Assembly (NCBI GenBank): GCA_964544065.1
Contig: CAZJBA010000101.1
Coordinates: 1-10,951, forward strand
DNA from: JAYELX01 sp964544065
GTDB lineage: Bacteria > Chloroflexota > Anaerolineae > Anaerolineales > UBA11858
DNA: 10,951 bases
Reading direction: 5' to 3'
Shown here: piece by piece, positions 1 to 6,192 of the stretch
How positions within the stretch are numbered: the stretch's first letter is position 1
How the letters are laid out: each line of letters opens with the position of its first letter
Translations under genes and position numbers: made by a program
The notes under the pieces: model-generated
Databases searched by the model: none
Told to the model about the DNA's origin: nothing
What the model saw: the letters and a program-made list of their open reading frames with translations, nothing else

Positions 1-32
1 TTAGAGTAGAGGCAGGAAATACTTGATCAGGG

Positions 33-64
33 AACCAGGGATCAGGATTCATGTCTCCCTGGTT
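33..64. repeat. Imperfect hairpin in the tail of the GTPase transcript
   Basis: AACCAGGGA at 33-41 pairs with TCCCTGGTT at 56-64 (9 bp, 14-base loop). It lies about 80 bases beyond the stop of the minus-strand GTPase gene. There is no clean T run right after it on either strand, so I call it a hairpin and not a terminator. Confidence 0.35.
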
Positions 65-86
65 TCTTGACGAAAAACAGGCAAAT

Positions 87-137
87 GGAGAAGCAAAATT
101 CTCTGCGCCTATTGCTTCTCCGCGACTCTGCGTTAAA
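87..137 (-). repeat. Dispersed CGCAGAG-type repeat with a 10-bp hairpin after the GTPase gene
   Basis: Read on the minus strand just past the GTPase stop, the sequence has an A-rich start followed by CGCAGAG, CGCGGAG and a further CGCAGAG at short intervals. GGAGAAGCAA at 87-96 pairs exactly with TTGCTTCTCC at 112-121, leaving a 15-base loop. On the minus strand a T run (complement of 73-77) follows about 10 bases after the stem, so a role in ending the GTPase transcript is possible but not textbook. Related CACAGAG/CACAAAG and CGCAGAG motifs sit on the other side of the gene at 1175-1310. The link to a wider genomic repeat family is from memory. Confidence 0.5.
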
Positions 138-142
138 AAATT

Positions 143-1129
143 CTAAGTCTTCAACTCGACCACATCCCCATCTTCGAGGGCATAATCGCGGCTGACCATC
201 TGGCCATCAAACGACGTGCTGCCCCAGACGCGGGCAGACTTGAGATTGTCCAAGAAATCCTTGTGCACCTTGCCGGCAAATTCTTCCAAGGTGCCGCCGC
301 GTTTCATCACGAAGGGCTCATTGAAATTAGGTTCCTTGCCGGGGGGCTGTGAATACACCCGGATCACGTCCAACTTTTCGAAGACGATCTCCTTCAAGCG
401 GTCGAAATTTCGACCCGTTGTGGCCGAAACGGGGACAAGCGTACATTCCGTGTCGATCAACTCCCCCAAGACCTCAAAATCGTCGTCAAAGGATTCGTCG
501 TCGGCTTTATTGACCACGATCACGATGGGGACAAATTTCAGCCGCAGGCCTTCTTCTTGTTCTTGTAGATAATCGGGGAAAACGCGATAACCTTTTAAAA
601 TTTCCAGGGTCGATTCGATTTGCTCGATGGGGTAGGCTTGTAAGTCAACCACCAGCAAGAGCAAATCTGCCCGACGGATCAAGTTGATCATCTCGCCTTC
701 GATGTGTTCGCTATCCAGGGGCGGGATGTCGATCAATTGGACTTGCACATTATCGATCGGCATCATCCCTGGAGTTGGTCCCCAGGTTGTAAAGGGATAG
801 GGCGCGACTTCGGGGTCAGCGTTGGTCAGAGCGGCTACAAGGGCCGATTTTCCTGTGTTGGCTAACCCGACCAGCGGGACCTGTCCGGCGCCCTCCCGGT
901 CGATAGCGTAAGGTGAGACCTGGCGCCCCGGCCCCTTTTTGGCGCCCTCCCCGGCTTTCCTGAGTTTGGACATTTTACGGCGCAGGTCGGCTCGGAGATG
1001 ATCGGTGCCCTTGTGTTTGGGCACCAGGCTGTACATCTCCTCCAACCAGGCGATTTTCTCGTCCGGGCTTGACGCCGATCGGTATTCATCTTCGGCTTTA
1101 TAGTAATCGGGGGGTAAGTTAGTTGGCAT
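143..1129 (-). CDS. DRG/Obg-family GTPase with C-terminal TGS domain
   Basis: This 328-residue TRAFAC-class GTPase is probably a ribosome- or RNA-associated factor of the Obg/DRG group, acting in the cytoplasm. The order is a basic helical N-terminal region (about 1-70), the G domain (about 84-255) and a TGS domain (about 256-327). G1 is GLANTGKS at 88-95, the G2 threonines follow in PFTT at 112-115, G4 is NKAD at 207-210, and G5 is SAT at 235-237. G3 is DIPP at 134-137, where most relatives have DxPG, so the usual glycine is a proline. The TGS domain begins at IRVYSQPPGK and ends in GDVVEL, typical of DRG and Rbg proteins. The DRG-type layout (N-terminal basic region, GTPase, TGS) is complete and there is no Obg glycine-rich fold. 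It is transcribed alone or at the end of the minus-strand gene series; a weak -10 lies just upstream. The exact target is unknown. Confidence 0.88.
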   Translation of the reverse strand: MPTNLPPDYYKAEDEYRSASSPDEKIAWLEEMYSLVPKHKGTDHLRADLRRKMSKLRKAGEGAKKGPGRQVSPYAIDREGAGQVPLVGLANTGKSALVAALTNADPEVAPYPFTTWGPTPGMMPIDNVQVQLIDIPPLDSEHIEGEMINLIRRADLLLLVVDLQAYPIEQIESTLEILKGYRVFPDYLQEQEEGLRLKFVPIVIVVNKADDESFDDDFEVLGELIDTECTLVPVSATTGRNFDRLKEIVFEKLDVIRVYSQPPGKEPNFNEPFVMKRGGTLEEFAGKVHKDFLDNLKSARVWGSTSFDGQMVSRDYALEDGDVVELKT

Positions 1130-1147
1130 AAATCTTCAGACGGATAT

Positions 1148-1153
1148 AGTATA
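1148..1153 (-). promoter_or_regulatory. Possible -10 box for the GTPase gene
   Basis: TATACT reads on the minus strand 18 bases before the ATG at 1129. It would start transcription near 1141 and give a very short leader of about 12 bases with only a weak GAAGA ribosome-binding match. I see no convincing -35 and no TGn extension, so this is tentative. Confidence 0.35.
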
Positions 1154-1170
1154 AAGTCTTAGGTGTTCTT

Positions 1171-1330
1171 TTATCACAGAGGCACAAAGTTCACAAAGTT
1201 TTTTTCGTTCGCTTCGCTGTGCGCACCTTCGATGTTGCATGCTTCGCATGCGTGTCTTGGCATGTTCACAAAGTTATTCTTCGTGTCCTTCCCGTTAGGG
1301 ACGCAGAGCGTATGACTTAGTGGTGAACCA
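1171..1330. repeat. Composite intergenic repeat: CACAAAG repeat interrupted by palindromic elements
   Basis: Most of the 219-base gap between the GIY-YIG and GTPase genes is repeat DNA. A CACAGAGGCACAAAG stretch leads into GTTCACAAAGTT at 1189-1200, and the identical 12-mer returns at 1264-1275. The 63 bases between them hold TTCG-rich sequence, the palindromic TGTGCGCACC, and a perfect hairpin GCATGC-ttc-GCATGC at 1237-1251. A second small hairpin, TCCC-gtta-GGGA, lies near 1288-1299 and is followed by another CGCAGAG. Nothing here looks coding, and no T-rich terminator for the gene series ending at 1349 is evident. Confidence 0.6.
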
Positions 1331-1348
1331 GGAATTATAAGAGCCGTA

Positions 1349-1621
1349 TCATTCAACTCTTGAAGGATTGTCAGTATCCTGTGCCAGAGCTTTCTTCTGT
1401 GCATGCGTGAGTTGTTTGAGCGCATATTCACGGCGTTGGGCCGCCGAGCGATCCGGATGCTTTTCGACGTAAACCAACTTGACCGGGCCGTTGATGCGCG
1501 TGTAGCGGGCGCCGCGCCCGGCGTTATGTTCCCGGACTCGGCGTCCCGGATCGGTGGTCCAGCCGGTGTAAAAGCTGCCGTTGGAACATTTGACCATGTA
1601 GCAGAACGCTTCTTCTGACAT
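1349..1621 (-). CDS. Small GIY-YIG endonuclease-superfamily protein (YhbQ/UPF0213-like)
   Basis: This 90-residue single-domain protein belongs to the YhbQ/UPF0213 branch of the GIY-YIG superfamily, whose cellular substrate is not well settled (DNA processing or repair is often suggested). The GIY half is CYMVKC at 7-12 and the YIG half is FYTGWTTD at 17-24. These are followed by the catalytic arginine region GRRVREHN (26-33), the GARYTR segment (37-42) and the metal-binding glutamate in RREYALKQL (E65). Length and motif order match the family. The start is uncertain. I chose the ATG at 1621 because the family normally begins a few residues before the first strand. An in-frame GTG at 1654 adds 11 residues and has a GGTGA ribosome-binding match. 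The gene lies 115 bases after the HD gene on the same strand and is probably the last gene of the M50-HD transcript. Confidence 0.85.
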   Translation of the reverse strand: MSEEAFCYMVKCSNGSFYTGWTTDPGRRVREHNAGRGARYTRINGPVKLVYVEKHPDRSAAQRREYALKQLTHAQKKALAQDTDNPSRVE

Positions 1622-1736
1622 TGGATTCCCATTGGCAAGCTTGTAGTAAGCCACGTAGCGTCACCCAGCGGAGTGGCGTTCATGACGGCACTCCTCTTGG
1701 CTTCGTGCCTGACTACAAACGATGTGCTTTGGATTC

Positions 1737-2270
1737 CTATTGTTGGCCATCGGCCTCCTGGAGCAGGAGCAGCAAACGCCGTTCTCGTGGGGAGGCGCTT
1801 TGGGGCGGGGATTCGGCTTGGTGGTGTCGGATCAAGTTGACCGCTACAGGGCTGCAACCAGCCTCGAGGGCGCACCTTGCTCCCCAGTTGGGGTGTTGTT
1901 CCGCCACCACAAAGGCTCGATTCCACCTTGACAGCGGAATCTGCCCCCAGCGCTGCACCCGTTCCGGGAAAAAAGCTCTCCCCAGGACAATCAGCACCCG
2001 TTCCCATACCCGAAGCCGATAGCGGCTCTTGCCGACATCATGCAGCAGGGCCGCAGTCAGCAAATCGGGATCGGTTTCACCCTGCTCCCGGAGCATCTTC
2101 AACACCCTAAGCCCGTGATGCTGCTCGCTGAGCTGCATCCGGGCAAACAAGCCTCGCTGGGCAGGGGTGAGCACATCGTCTACAAGCGCTTGATCCTCAT
2201 CGCTCAACGCTGAAGCCCGAAGCGCCAACCAGAATTGGCGCGTCCGGTAAAGGAGATCGGCGAGCCTCAT
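1737..2270 (-). CDS. HD-domain phosphohydrolase
   Basis: This 177-residue protein has the metal-ligand pattern of the HD superfamily, which mostly contains nucleotide or phosphate-ester hydrolases acting in the cytoplasm. A histidine pair at 51-52 is followed by the defining LLHDVGKS (H77-D78), then H126 in AEQHPNWG, a histidine pair at 149-150, and D174 near the C-terminus as a possible last ligand. An N-terminal helical segment of about 45 residues precedes the HD core. The substrate cannot be told from sequence. The ATG overlaps the stop of the upstream M50 gene by four bases (ATGA, 2267-2270), so translation is probably coupled to the protease. GGTGGG just before the ATG could serve as ribosome-binding site. 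The protein ends only three residues after D174, so the C-terminus is tight but complete. Confidence 0.82.
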   Translation of the reverse strand: MRLADLLYRTRQFWLALRASALSDEDQALVDDVLTPAQRGLFARMQLSEQHHGLRVLKMLREQGETDPDLLTAALLHDVGKSRYRLRVWERVLIVLGRAFFPERVQRWGQIPLSRWNRAFVVAEQHPNWGARCALEAGCSPVAVNLIRHHQAESPPQSASPRERRLLLLLQEADGQQ

Positions 2271-2929
2271 CCCACCAGGGCGGAAAACAAAAATTGCAGC
2301 GCCGGCCCGAGAATCCAGCCGAGGATGTCGATGCCCAGGTAAGGCCCGCCGATGAACAAAATCAGCAAGATCATGGGGCCGTAGGGGCGGATGCGGGCCA
2401 GAAAATCAGACCAGGCCGGGGGGAAGAGATAGTCGGCAATTTTTTCGCCATCCAACGGCGCAACCGGAATCAGATTAAACAACATCAAAGAGAGATTGAT
2501 GATAATGAATTCGAGCAGAAATTGCGGCAGCGAGGGCAGCAAGCGACTGGCGCTATGGATGTAATCGCTATACCCGCGTTGAATCGAAATCCAGCCTATC
2601 CGAAAGGGGATGGCAGCCAGGAGAGCCAACAGGAAATTCGACATCGGCCCCGCCAAGGACACCCACATCACCGCCGAGGGCGCGCGGCGTTTCAGTTCAT
2701 ATTGGTTGATCGGAACCGGTTTGGCCCAGCCAAAACCGGCCACGACCAACATCAGCGACCCCATTGGGTCGAGATGGGCGAGGGGGTTGAGGGTCAGACG
2801 GCCGTTGTAACGCGGGGTCGTGTCGCCAAATTGATCCGCTACCCAGGCATGGGCGAACTCATGCACCGAGAAGGCAGTCAAGAGTACAATCGCTCTGGAA
2901 ATCAAATTCGAAAAGTTTAAATCTAGCAT
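2267..2929 (-). CDS. M50 family membrane zinc metalloprotease (site-2 protease-like)
   Basis: This 220-residue integral membrane peptidase is of the short M50B type, which lacks a PDZ domain. The zinc-binding HExxH is HEFAH at 23-27, inside the first membrane segment. NPLAHLDPMGS (48-58) and GWAKPVP (67-73) follow, and the second catalytic motif NLIPVAPLDG at 152-161 supplies the third zinc ligand, D160. Other membrane segments are around 87-110, 136-154 and 185-215. The family cleaves membrane-embedded substrates; this subgroup is widespread and mostly unstudied. I chose the ATG at 2929 because AAGG lies 7 bases upstream of it. An in-frame ATG at 2950 would add seven residues without a good ribosome-binding site. 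It is the first gene of the minus-strand set and overlaps the HD gene by four bases. A TGGTATAAT promoter lies about 70 bases upstream of the start. Confidence 0.92.
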   Translation of the reverse strand: MLDLNFSNLISRAIVLLTAFSVHEFAHAWVADQFGDTTPRYNGRLTLNPLAHLDPMGSLMLVVAGFGWAKPVPINQYELKRRAPSAVMWVSLAGPMSNFLLALLAAIPFRIGWISIQRGYSDYIHSASRLLPSLPQFLLEFIIINLSLMLFNLIPVAPLDGEKIADYLFPPAWSDFLARIRPYGPMILLILFIGGPYLGIDILGWILGPALQFLFSALVG

Positions 2930-3004
2930 ACCTTTACCTTGTGTACACATTCAAGAGATGCCATTCGGTGACAAGCTTGAATGCTGCTATTTGCTTTGAG
3001 ATAG

Positions 3005-3013
3005 ATTATACCA
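3005..3013 (-). promoter_or_regulatory. Extended -10 promoter for the M50-HD-GIY genes
   Basis: TATAAT reads on the minus strand at 3010-3005 and is directly preceded by TGG (3013-3011), giving an extended -10. Transcription would start near 2998 and leave a leader of about 70 bases before the ATG at 2929. No good -35 is visible, as is common for extended -10 promoters. It stands back to back with the plus-strand promoter at 3023-3031. Confidence 0.65.
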
Positions 3014-3022
3014 TTCCGCCCG

Positions 3023-3031
3023 TGATATAAT
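3023..3031 (+). promoter_or_regulatory. Extended -10 promoter giving a leaderless DUF951-rsmI transcript
   Basis: TGATATAAT is a perfect extended -10. If the last T (3031) is position -7, then +1 is base 3038, which is the A of the DUF951 start codon. The transcript would therefore be leaderless, which also argues for that start over the in-frame ATG at 3056. Confidence 0.7.
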
Positions 3032-3037
3032 GGCTTC

Positions 3038-3232
3038 ATGCTTCCCAACCTGAAAATGAATGCGATCGTGCGTTTGCGCAAGCCCCATCCCTGCGGCAGC
3101 TACGAGTGGAAAGTGACGCGCCTGGGCGCGGATATTCGCCTGGAGTGCCTGGGCTGCCAGCGGCGGGTGATGTTCTCGCGCCGCGAACTGGCCCGGCGGC
3201 TAAAGACCATTGTGACGGAAGACGAGTCGTGA
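3038..3232 (+). CDS. DUF951 family small protein
   Basis: This 64-residue basic protein matches DUF951, a short uncharacterised bacterial family. The signature is VRLRKPHPCGSYEW at 11-24, then GADIRLECLGCQRRVMFSR at 30-48. C19, C37 and C40 are visible, with the last pair in a CxxC knuckle that suggests metal or nucleic-acid binding (inference). The start at 3038 follows from the -10 box placed exactly for a leaderless message. A second ATG at 3056 gives a more family-typical N-terminus and cannot be excluded. The gene overlaps rsmI by four bases (GTGA), so it is probably co-translated with a ribosomal RNA methylase. That fits a ribosome- or RNA-related role but does not prove one. Confidence 0.85.
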   Translation: MLPNLKMNAIVRLRKPHPCGSYEWKVTRLGADIRLECLGCQRRVMFSRRELARRLKTIVTEDES

Positions 3233-4056
3233 GCACGCTCTATTTGGTCGCCACCCCGATCGGCAATCTCGGCGACATCACCCATCGCGCCGTGCGCATT
3301 TTGGGAGAAGTCGACCTGATTGCCGCCGAAGACACCCGCCGGACAGCTAAATTGCTAACACATTATCAGGTTGAGCCGCAGCGTTCCCTCTTTAGCTACC
3401 ATGAACACAGCAAGCCCCAACGCCGGGAGCAGCTTTTGGCCGCGCTCGAGGAGGGCAATGTCGCCCTGGTCACCGATGCGGGCACGCCAGGGATCAATGA
3501 TCCCGGCTACAAACTGATCCGGGCCGCCATCCAGGCCGGGCACCAGATTTGTCCCATCCCCGGCCCCAGCGCCCCGCTGGTCGCTCTGAGCGCCTCGGGC
3601 CTGCCGACGGATTCGTTTCTCTATTTGGGTTATTTGCCCGCCAAAGAATCTCAGCGGCGCAGCACCTTGAAAGAAGTCGCCCGCCTGCCCTATACACTGA
3701 TCTTTCTAGAGACGCCCCACCGCCTCTTGGACGCCCTCGCTGATCTCCACGACGTGCTCGGGGATCGCGACATCGCCGTGGCCCGGGAGTTGACCAAGCT
3801 ACATGAAGAAGTTTTCCGTGGCGACCTCAAAGCGGCTACCGCTCATTATGCTCAAAATCCACCCCGCGGCGAGATCACGCTGGTCGTGGCCGGAGCCTCG
3901 GAGGAAGACCTGACCTGGTCACAAGCGCGCCTGTGTGCGGCGATCGAAGCCGCTTTGCGAAAAGGCGCCAAACCGTCCCGACTCGCCCGGCGACTGGCCA
4001 AAGAGTCCGGTTGGCCGCGGCGCGATATCTATGATTTGATCGTCACAATGCAATAG
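3229..4056 (+). CDS. rsmI: 16S rRNA (cytidine1402-2'-O)-methyltransferase RsmI
   Basis: RsmI uses SAM to methylate the ribose of C1402 in the decoding centre of 16S rRNA. The 275-residue product has all family landmarks: LYLVATPIGNLGDIT at 4-18, AAEDTRRT at 32-39, VTDAGTPGINDPG at 81-93 (a SAM-binding loop of the tetrapyrrole-methylase fold), IPGPSAPLVALSASGLPTD at 110-128, and FLETPHRL at 159-166. The C-terminal helical part ends in RRDIYDLIV. The start is the GTG at 3229. It is in frame, gives the canonical N-terminus, has GGAAG seven bases upstream, and overlaps the DUF951 stop as GTGA. Longer in-frame starts would run back through the DUF951 gene and add unrelated residues. Family members often have IPGAS where this one has IPGPS, which is a minor change. 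Confidence 0.96.
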   Translation: MSTLYLVATPIGNLGDITHRAVRILGEVDLIAAEDTRRTAKLLTHYQVEPQRSLFSYHEHSKPQRREQLLAALEEGNVALVTDAGTPGINDPGYKLIRAAIQAGHQICPIPGPSAPLVALSASGLPTDSFLYLGYLPAKESQRRSTLKEVARLPYTLIFLETPHRLLDALADLHDVLGDRDIAVARELTKLHEEVFRGDLKAATAHYAQNPPRGEITLVVAGASEEDLTWSQARLCAAIEAALRKGAKPSRLARRLAKESGWPRRDIYDLIVTMQ

Positions 4057-4072
4057 ATAGCAATTTCGCTAT
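4057..4072 (+). terminator. Weak candidate terminator after rsmI
   Basis: Immediately after the rsmI stop, ATAGC (4057-4061) pairs with GCTAT (4068-4072) across a 6-base loop, and ATTTTCT follows. The stem is only 5 bp, so it is at best a weak terminator and some read-through into the isomerase gene is plausible. Confidence 0.25.
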
Positions 4073-4110
4073 ATTTTCTCGACGGGTACCCTTACCAAGT
4101 GTGCGGTCAG

Positions 4111-4173
4111 TGCCCCATGCCCGAAGGGCACGCCGTTGGCGAGCGAGCGACGGCATGCTTCGCGAAGACATGC
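4111..4173 (-). repeat. Palindromic dispersed repeat, copy 2 (minus orientation)
   Basis: TGCCC-gaa-GGGCA forms a hairpin at 4118-4130, and a 24-base core starting GGCACGCCGTTGGCGAGCG occupies 4127-4150. It is followed by GCATG-CTTCGCGAAG-a-CATGC at 4153-4173, whose centre CTTCGCGAAG is a perfect 10-bp palindrome. The 24-base core recurs inverted at 6197-6220. The element fills most of the 159-base gap before the isomerase gene and is non-coding. Confidence 0.75.
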
Positions 4174-4215
4174 ACACAGCGAGCCCCTTAAATTCTGAGA
4201 ACATACCAAAAAACT

Positions 4216-5274
4216 ATGAACCTAAACGACCCCCAACAATTCCAAACACTTGATCCCCAGAACATGCTGGCCGAAATCGACGCGCTCCCCGACCAGTTGG
4301 AGCAGGCCTGGGAACAGGGACAAGACTTTCCCTTACCCGACTGGGACGACATCAACCAGGTCTTGATCGCCGGGATGGGCGGCTCCGCCATCGGCGCCGA
4401 TCTGCTGGCCGCCTACGTGAGGCCGCTTTGCTCCGTGCCCGTGGCCGTGCACCGCGATTACGATTTACCTCAATGGGCCAGCGGCTCCGAGACCCTGGTG
4501 ATCACCAGTTCGCATTCGGGCAACACCGAAGAGACCTGCTCCGCGTTCGAAGCTGCGGTGGAGCAAAATTGCTCCATTTTGGCGGTCACAACTGGCGGAA
4601 AGATAGCTACTCGTGCCCGGGAAACGGACGCGACTTTGTGGCAATTCAAACACGATGGCCAGCCCCGCGCCGCTGTCGGTCTCTCGTTTGGGTTGTCGTT
4701 GGCCGCCTTCCACCGTTTGGGCTTGATCCCCTCACCGGAAGATGAACTCCTTGACGCGGTTCGGTCGATGAAAGCGCAGCAACTCTATTTGGGAGCAAAT
4801 ATTCCTGTTTGGGACAACCAGGCCAAGCAGCGTGCCCAACGCTGCCAGGGCAAGTGGGTCACGGTGATGGGAGCAGGGTTTTTGGCCCCGGTCGCCCGCC
4901 GTTGGAAGGGCCAGATCAGCGAAATCGCCAAGGCTTGGGGCCAATTCGAAACCTTGCCCGAAGCCGATCACAACACCCTCGCCGGGGTGGTCTATCCCCA
5001 GGCCGTGTTGGACAAAACCGCCGTCTGGTTCCTCCAAGCCGAATCGCTTCATGACCGGGTTCAACTGCGCGTTCGCCTGACCAAAGAGATTTTCGAACAG
5101 GCCGGTTTGGAGGCCGATTTCGTCCAAGCTCAGGGGGATACCCGCCTGGCCCAACTATGGACCAGCCTGCATCTGGGTGATTATCTCGCCTATTACCTGG
5201 CCATGCTCTACCAAACCGATCCCACCCCGGTTGAAGCGATCGAAGGTTTGAAACGCCGCATGAGCGAGAAATGA
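4216..5274 (+). CDS. Bifunctional phosphoglucose/phosphomannose isomerase
   Basis: The 352-residue product belongs to the archaeal/bacterial bifunctional PGI/PMI family. These enzymes interconvert fructose 6-phosphate with glucose 6-phosphate and mannose 6-phosphate, feeding glycolysis and GDP-mannose synthesis. It has two SIS domains. The first holds GMGGSAIGAD (53-62) and the sugar-phosphate loop SSHSGNTEE (98-106). PRAAVG at 150-155 is the usual linker. The second holds LPEADHNTLAG (247-257) with the likely base E249 and H252, then GDYLAYYLA (321-329) and DPTPVEAIEGLK (335-346) with K346. Full length is as expected, and DPQNML at 13-18 near the N-terminus supports the ATG at 4216, although there is no clear ribosome-binding site. 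It overlaps the downstream methyltransferase by four bases (ATGA). Residue roles are by analogy with the Pyrobaculum enzyme. Confidence 0.92.
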   Translation: MNLNDPQQFQTLDPQNMLAEIDALPDQLEQAWEQGQDFPLPDWDDINQVLIAGMGGSAIGADLLAAYVRPLCSVPVAVHRDYDLPQWASGSETLVITSSHSGNTEETCSAFEAAVEQNCSILAVTTGGKIATRARETDATLWQFKHDGQPRAAVGLSFGLSLAAFHRLGLIPSPEDELLDAVRSMKAQQLYLGANIPVWDNQAKQRAQRCQGKWVTVMGAGFLAPVARRWKGQISEIAKAWGQFETLPEADHNTLAGVVYPQAVLDKTAVWFLQAESLHDRVQLRVRLTKEIFEQAGLEADFVQAQGDTRLAQLWTSLHLGDYLAYYLAMLYQTDPTPVEAIEGLKRRMSEK

Positions 5275-6188
5275 GTATGACCGACGAACATCCCCCCATT
5301 TGTGATTACGAGGGCTCTGAATACCAAACCGAGTTTTGGGATCGAGGCGAGCGCGCCTACGAAGATCAGGCTGAGGCCGTAGCGCTGGGACGGTTGCTGC
5401 CCTCGTCCGGGGAGTTGCTGCTCGAAGTTGGGGCCGGCGCCGGGCGCAACACACCCCGTTATGGAGGTTACAAACGCGTCGTGTTGATGGACTATTCCCT
5501 CACCCAGATGCAACAAGCCCAAGAACGACTGGGGCGCGACGATGCGTACATCTATGTGGCGGCTGACGTCTACCAGCTCCCCTTTGTAGATGGCCTTTTC
5601 GATGGTGCGACCATGATCCGGGTGCTGCACCACCTGGTCGAGCCGCGTCGGGCGCTGTCCCAGATTCGCAGGGTGATGGGGCCGGGCGGCACCTTCATCC
5701 TGGAATTTGCCAACAAGATGAATCTCAAAGCCATTCTGCGTTACGCGCTGCGCCGCCAAAATTGGAATCCCTTCACCCTGGAGCCGGTTGAGTTCGTCGA
5801 TCTGAACTTCGATTTTCACCCCCGGGCTGTGCGCCAATGGCTGGGCGAAGCCGATTTCCGGTTAGAGCGGCAGTTGACCGTCTCCCACTTTCGGTTGAAC
5901 CTGCTCAAACGGCTGATCCCTACCCGCCTGCTGGTCGGGATGGATGCGCTGGCGCAGCTCACCGGCGATTGGTGGCAACTCTCCCCCAGCGTGTTTACCC
6001 GCTCCCAGGCGGTTGGCGCGGCGGGGAGCGAATCTCCGTTGGGAGCTTTTTTCCGCTGCCCCGACTGTGGGTCCAGCGATTTGGCCGAAACCGATGAAGC
6101 CCTCACCTGTGCCAAGTGCGGTCAGGCCTGGCCCATTGTCGATGGAATATATGACTTTCGGGGAAAAATGGAACCCGGGTCGCCGTAA
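5271..6188 (+). CDS. Class I SAM methyltransferase with C-terminal Trm112-like zinc ribbon
   Basis: This 305-residue protein has a UbiE/Methyltransf_11-type core. Motif I is LEVGAGAGRN (51-60), the acidic SAM-ribose residue is D74 in VLMDYS, AADVYQLPF (98-105) is motif II, and IRVLHHL (116-122) with RRVMGPGGTFILEF (133-146) gives the later motifs. A middle helical part (about 150-255) probably forms the substrate cap. The C-terminus carries CPDCG (263-267) and CAKCG (280-284), a four-cysteine zinc ribbon ending WPIVDGIYDF, which resembles Trm112/UPF0434. The substrate is unknown; small molecules, lipids and sugars are all possible. The ATG at 5271 overlaps the isomerase stop, so the two are co-translated. 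That link hints at a sugar- or envelope-related substrate, but this is only inference. Confidence 0.85.
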   Translation: MSMTDEHPPICDYEGSEYQTEFWDRGERAYEDQAEAVALGRLLPSSGELLLEVGAGAGRNTPRYGGYKRVVLMDYSLTQMQQAQERLGRDDAYIYVAADVYQLPFVDGLFDGATMIRVLHHLVEPRRALSQIRRVMGPGGTFILEFANKMNLKAILRYALRRQNWNPFTLEPVEFVDLNFDFHPRAVRQWLGEADFRLERQLTVSHFRLNLLKRLIPTRLLVGMDALAQLTGDWWQLSPSVFTRSQAVGAAGSESPLGAFFRCPDCGSSDLAETDEALTCAKCGQAWPIVDGIYDFRGKMEPGSP

Positions 6189-6192
6189 GCGT

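Noticed and set aside
33..64. Rho-independent terminator for the GTPase gene at the 33-64 hairpin
   Set aside because: The loop is 14 bases and no T run follows the stem on the minus strand.
1174..2007. Long minus-strand open frame of 277 codons across the GIY-YIG and HD genes
   Set aside because: It overlaps two genes that have clear family motifs, its composition (rich in P, R, T, S) is that of an out-of-frame read, and it shows no recognisable domain.
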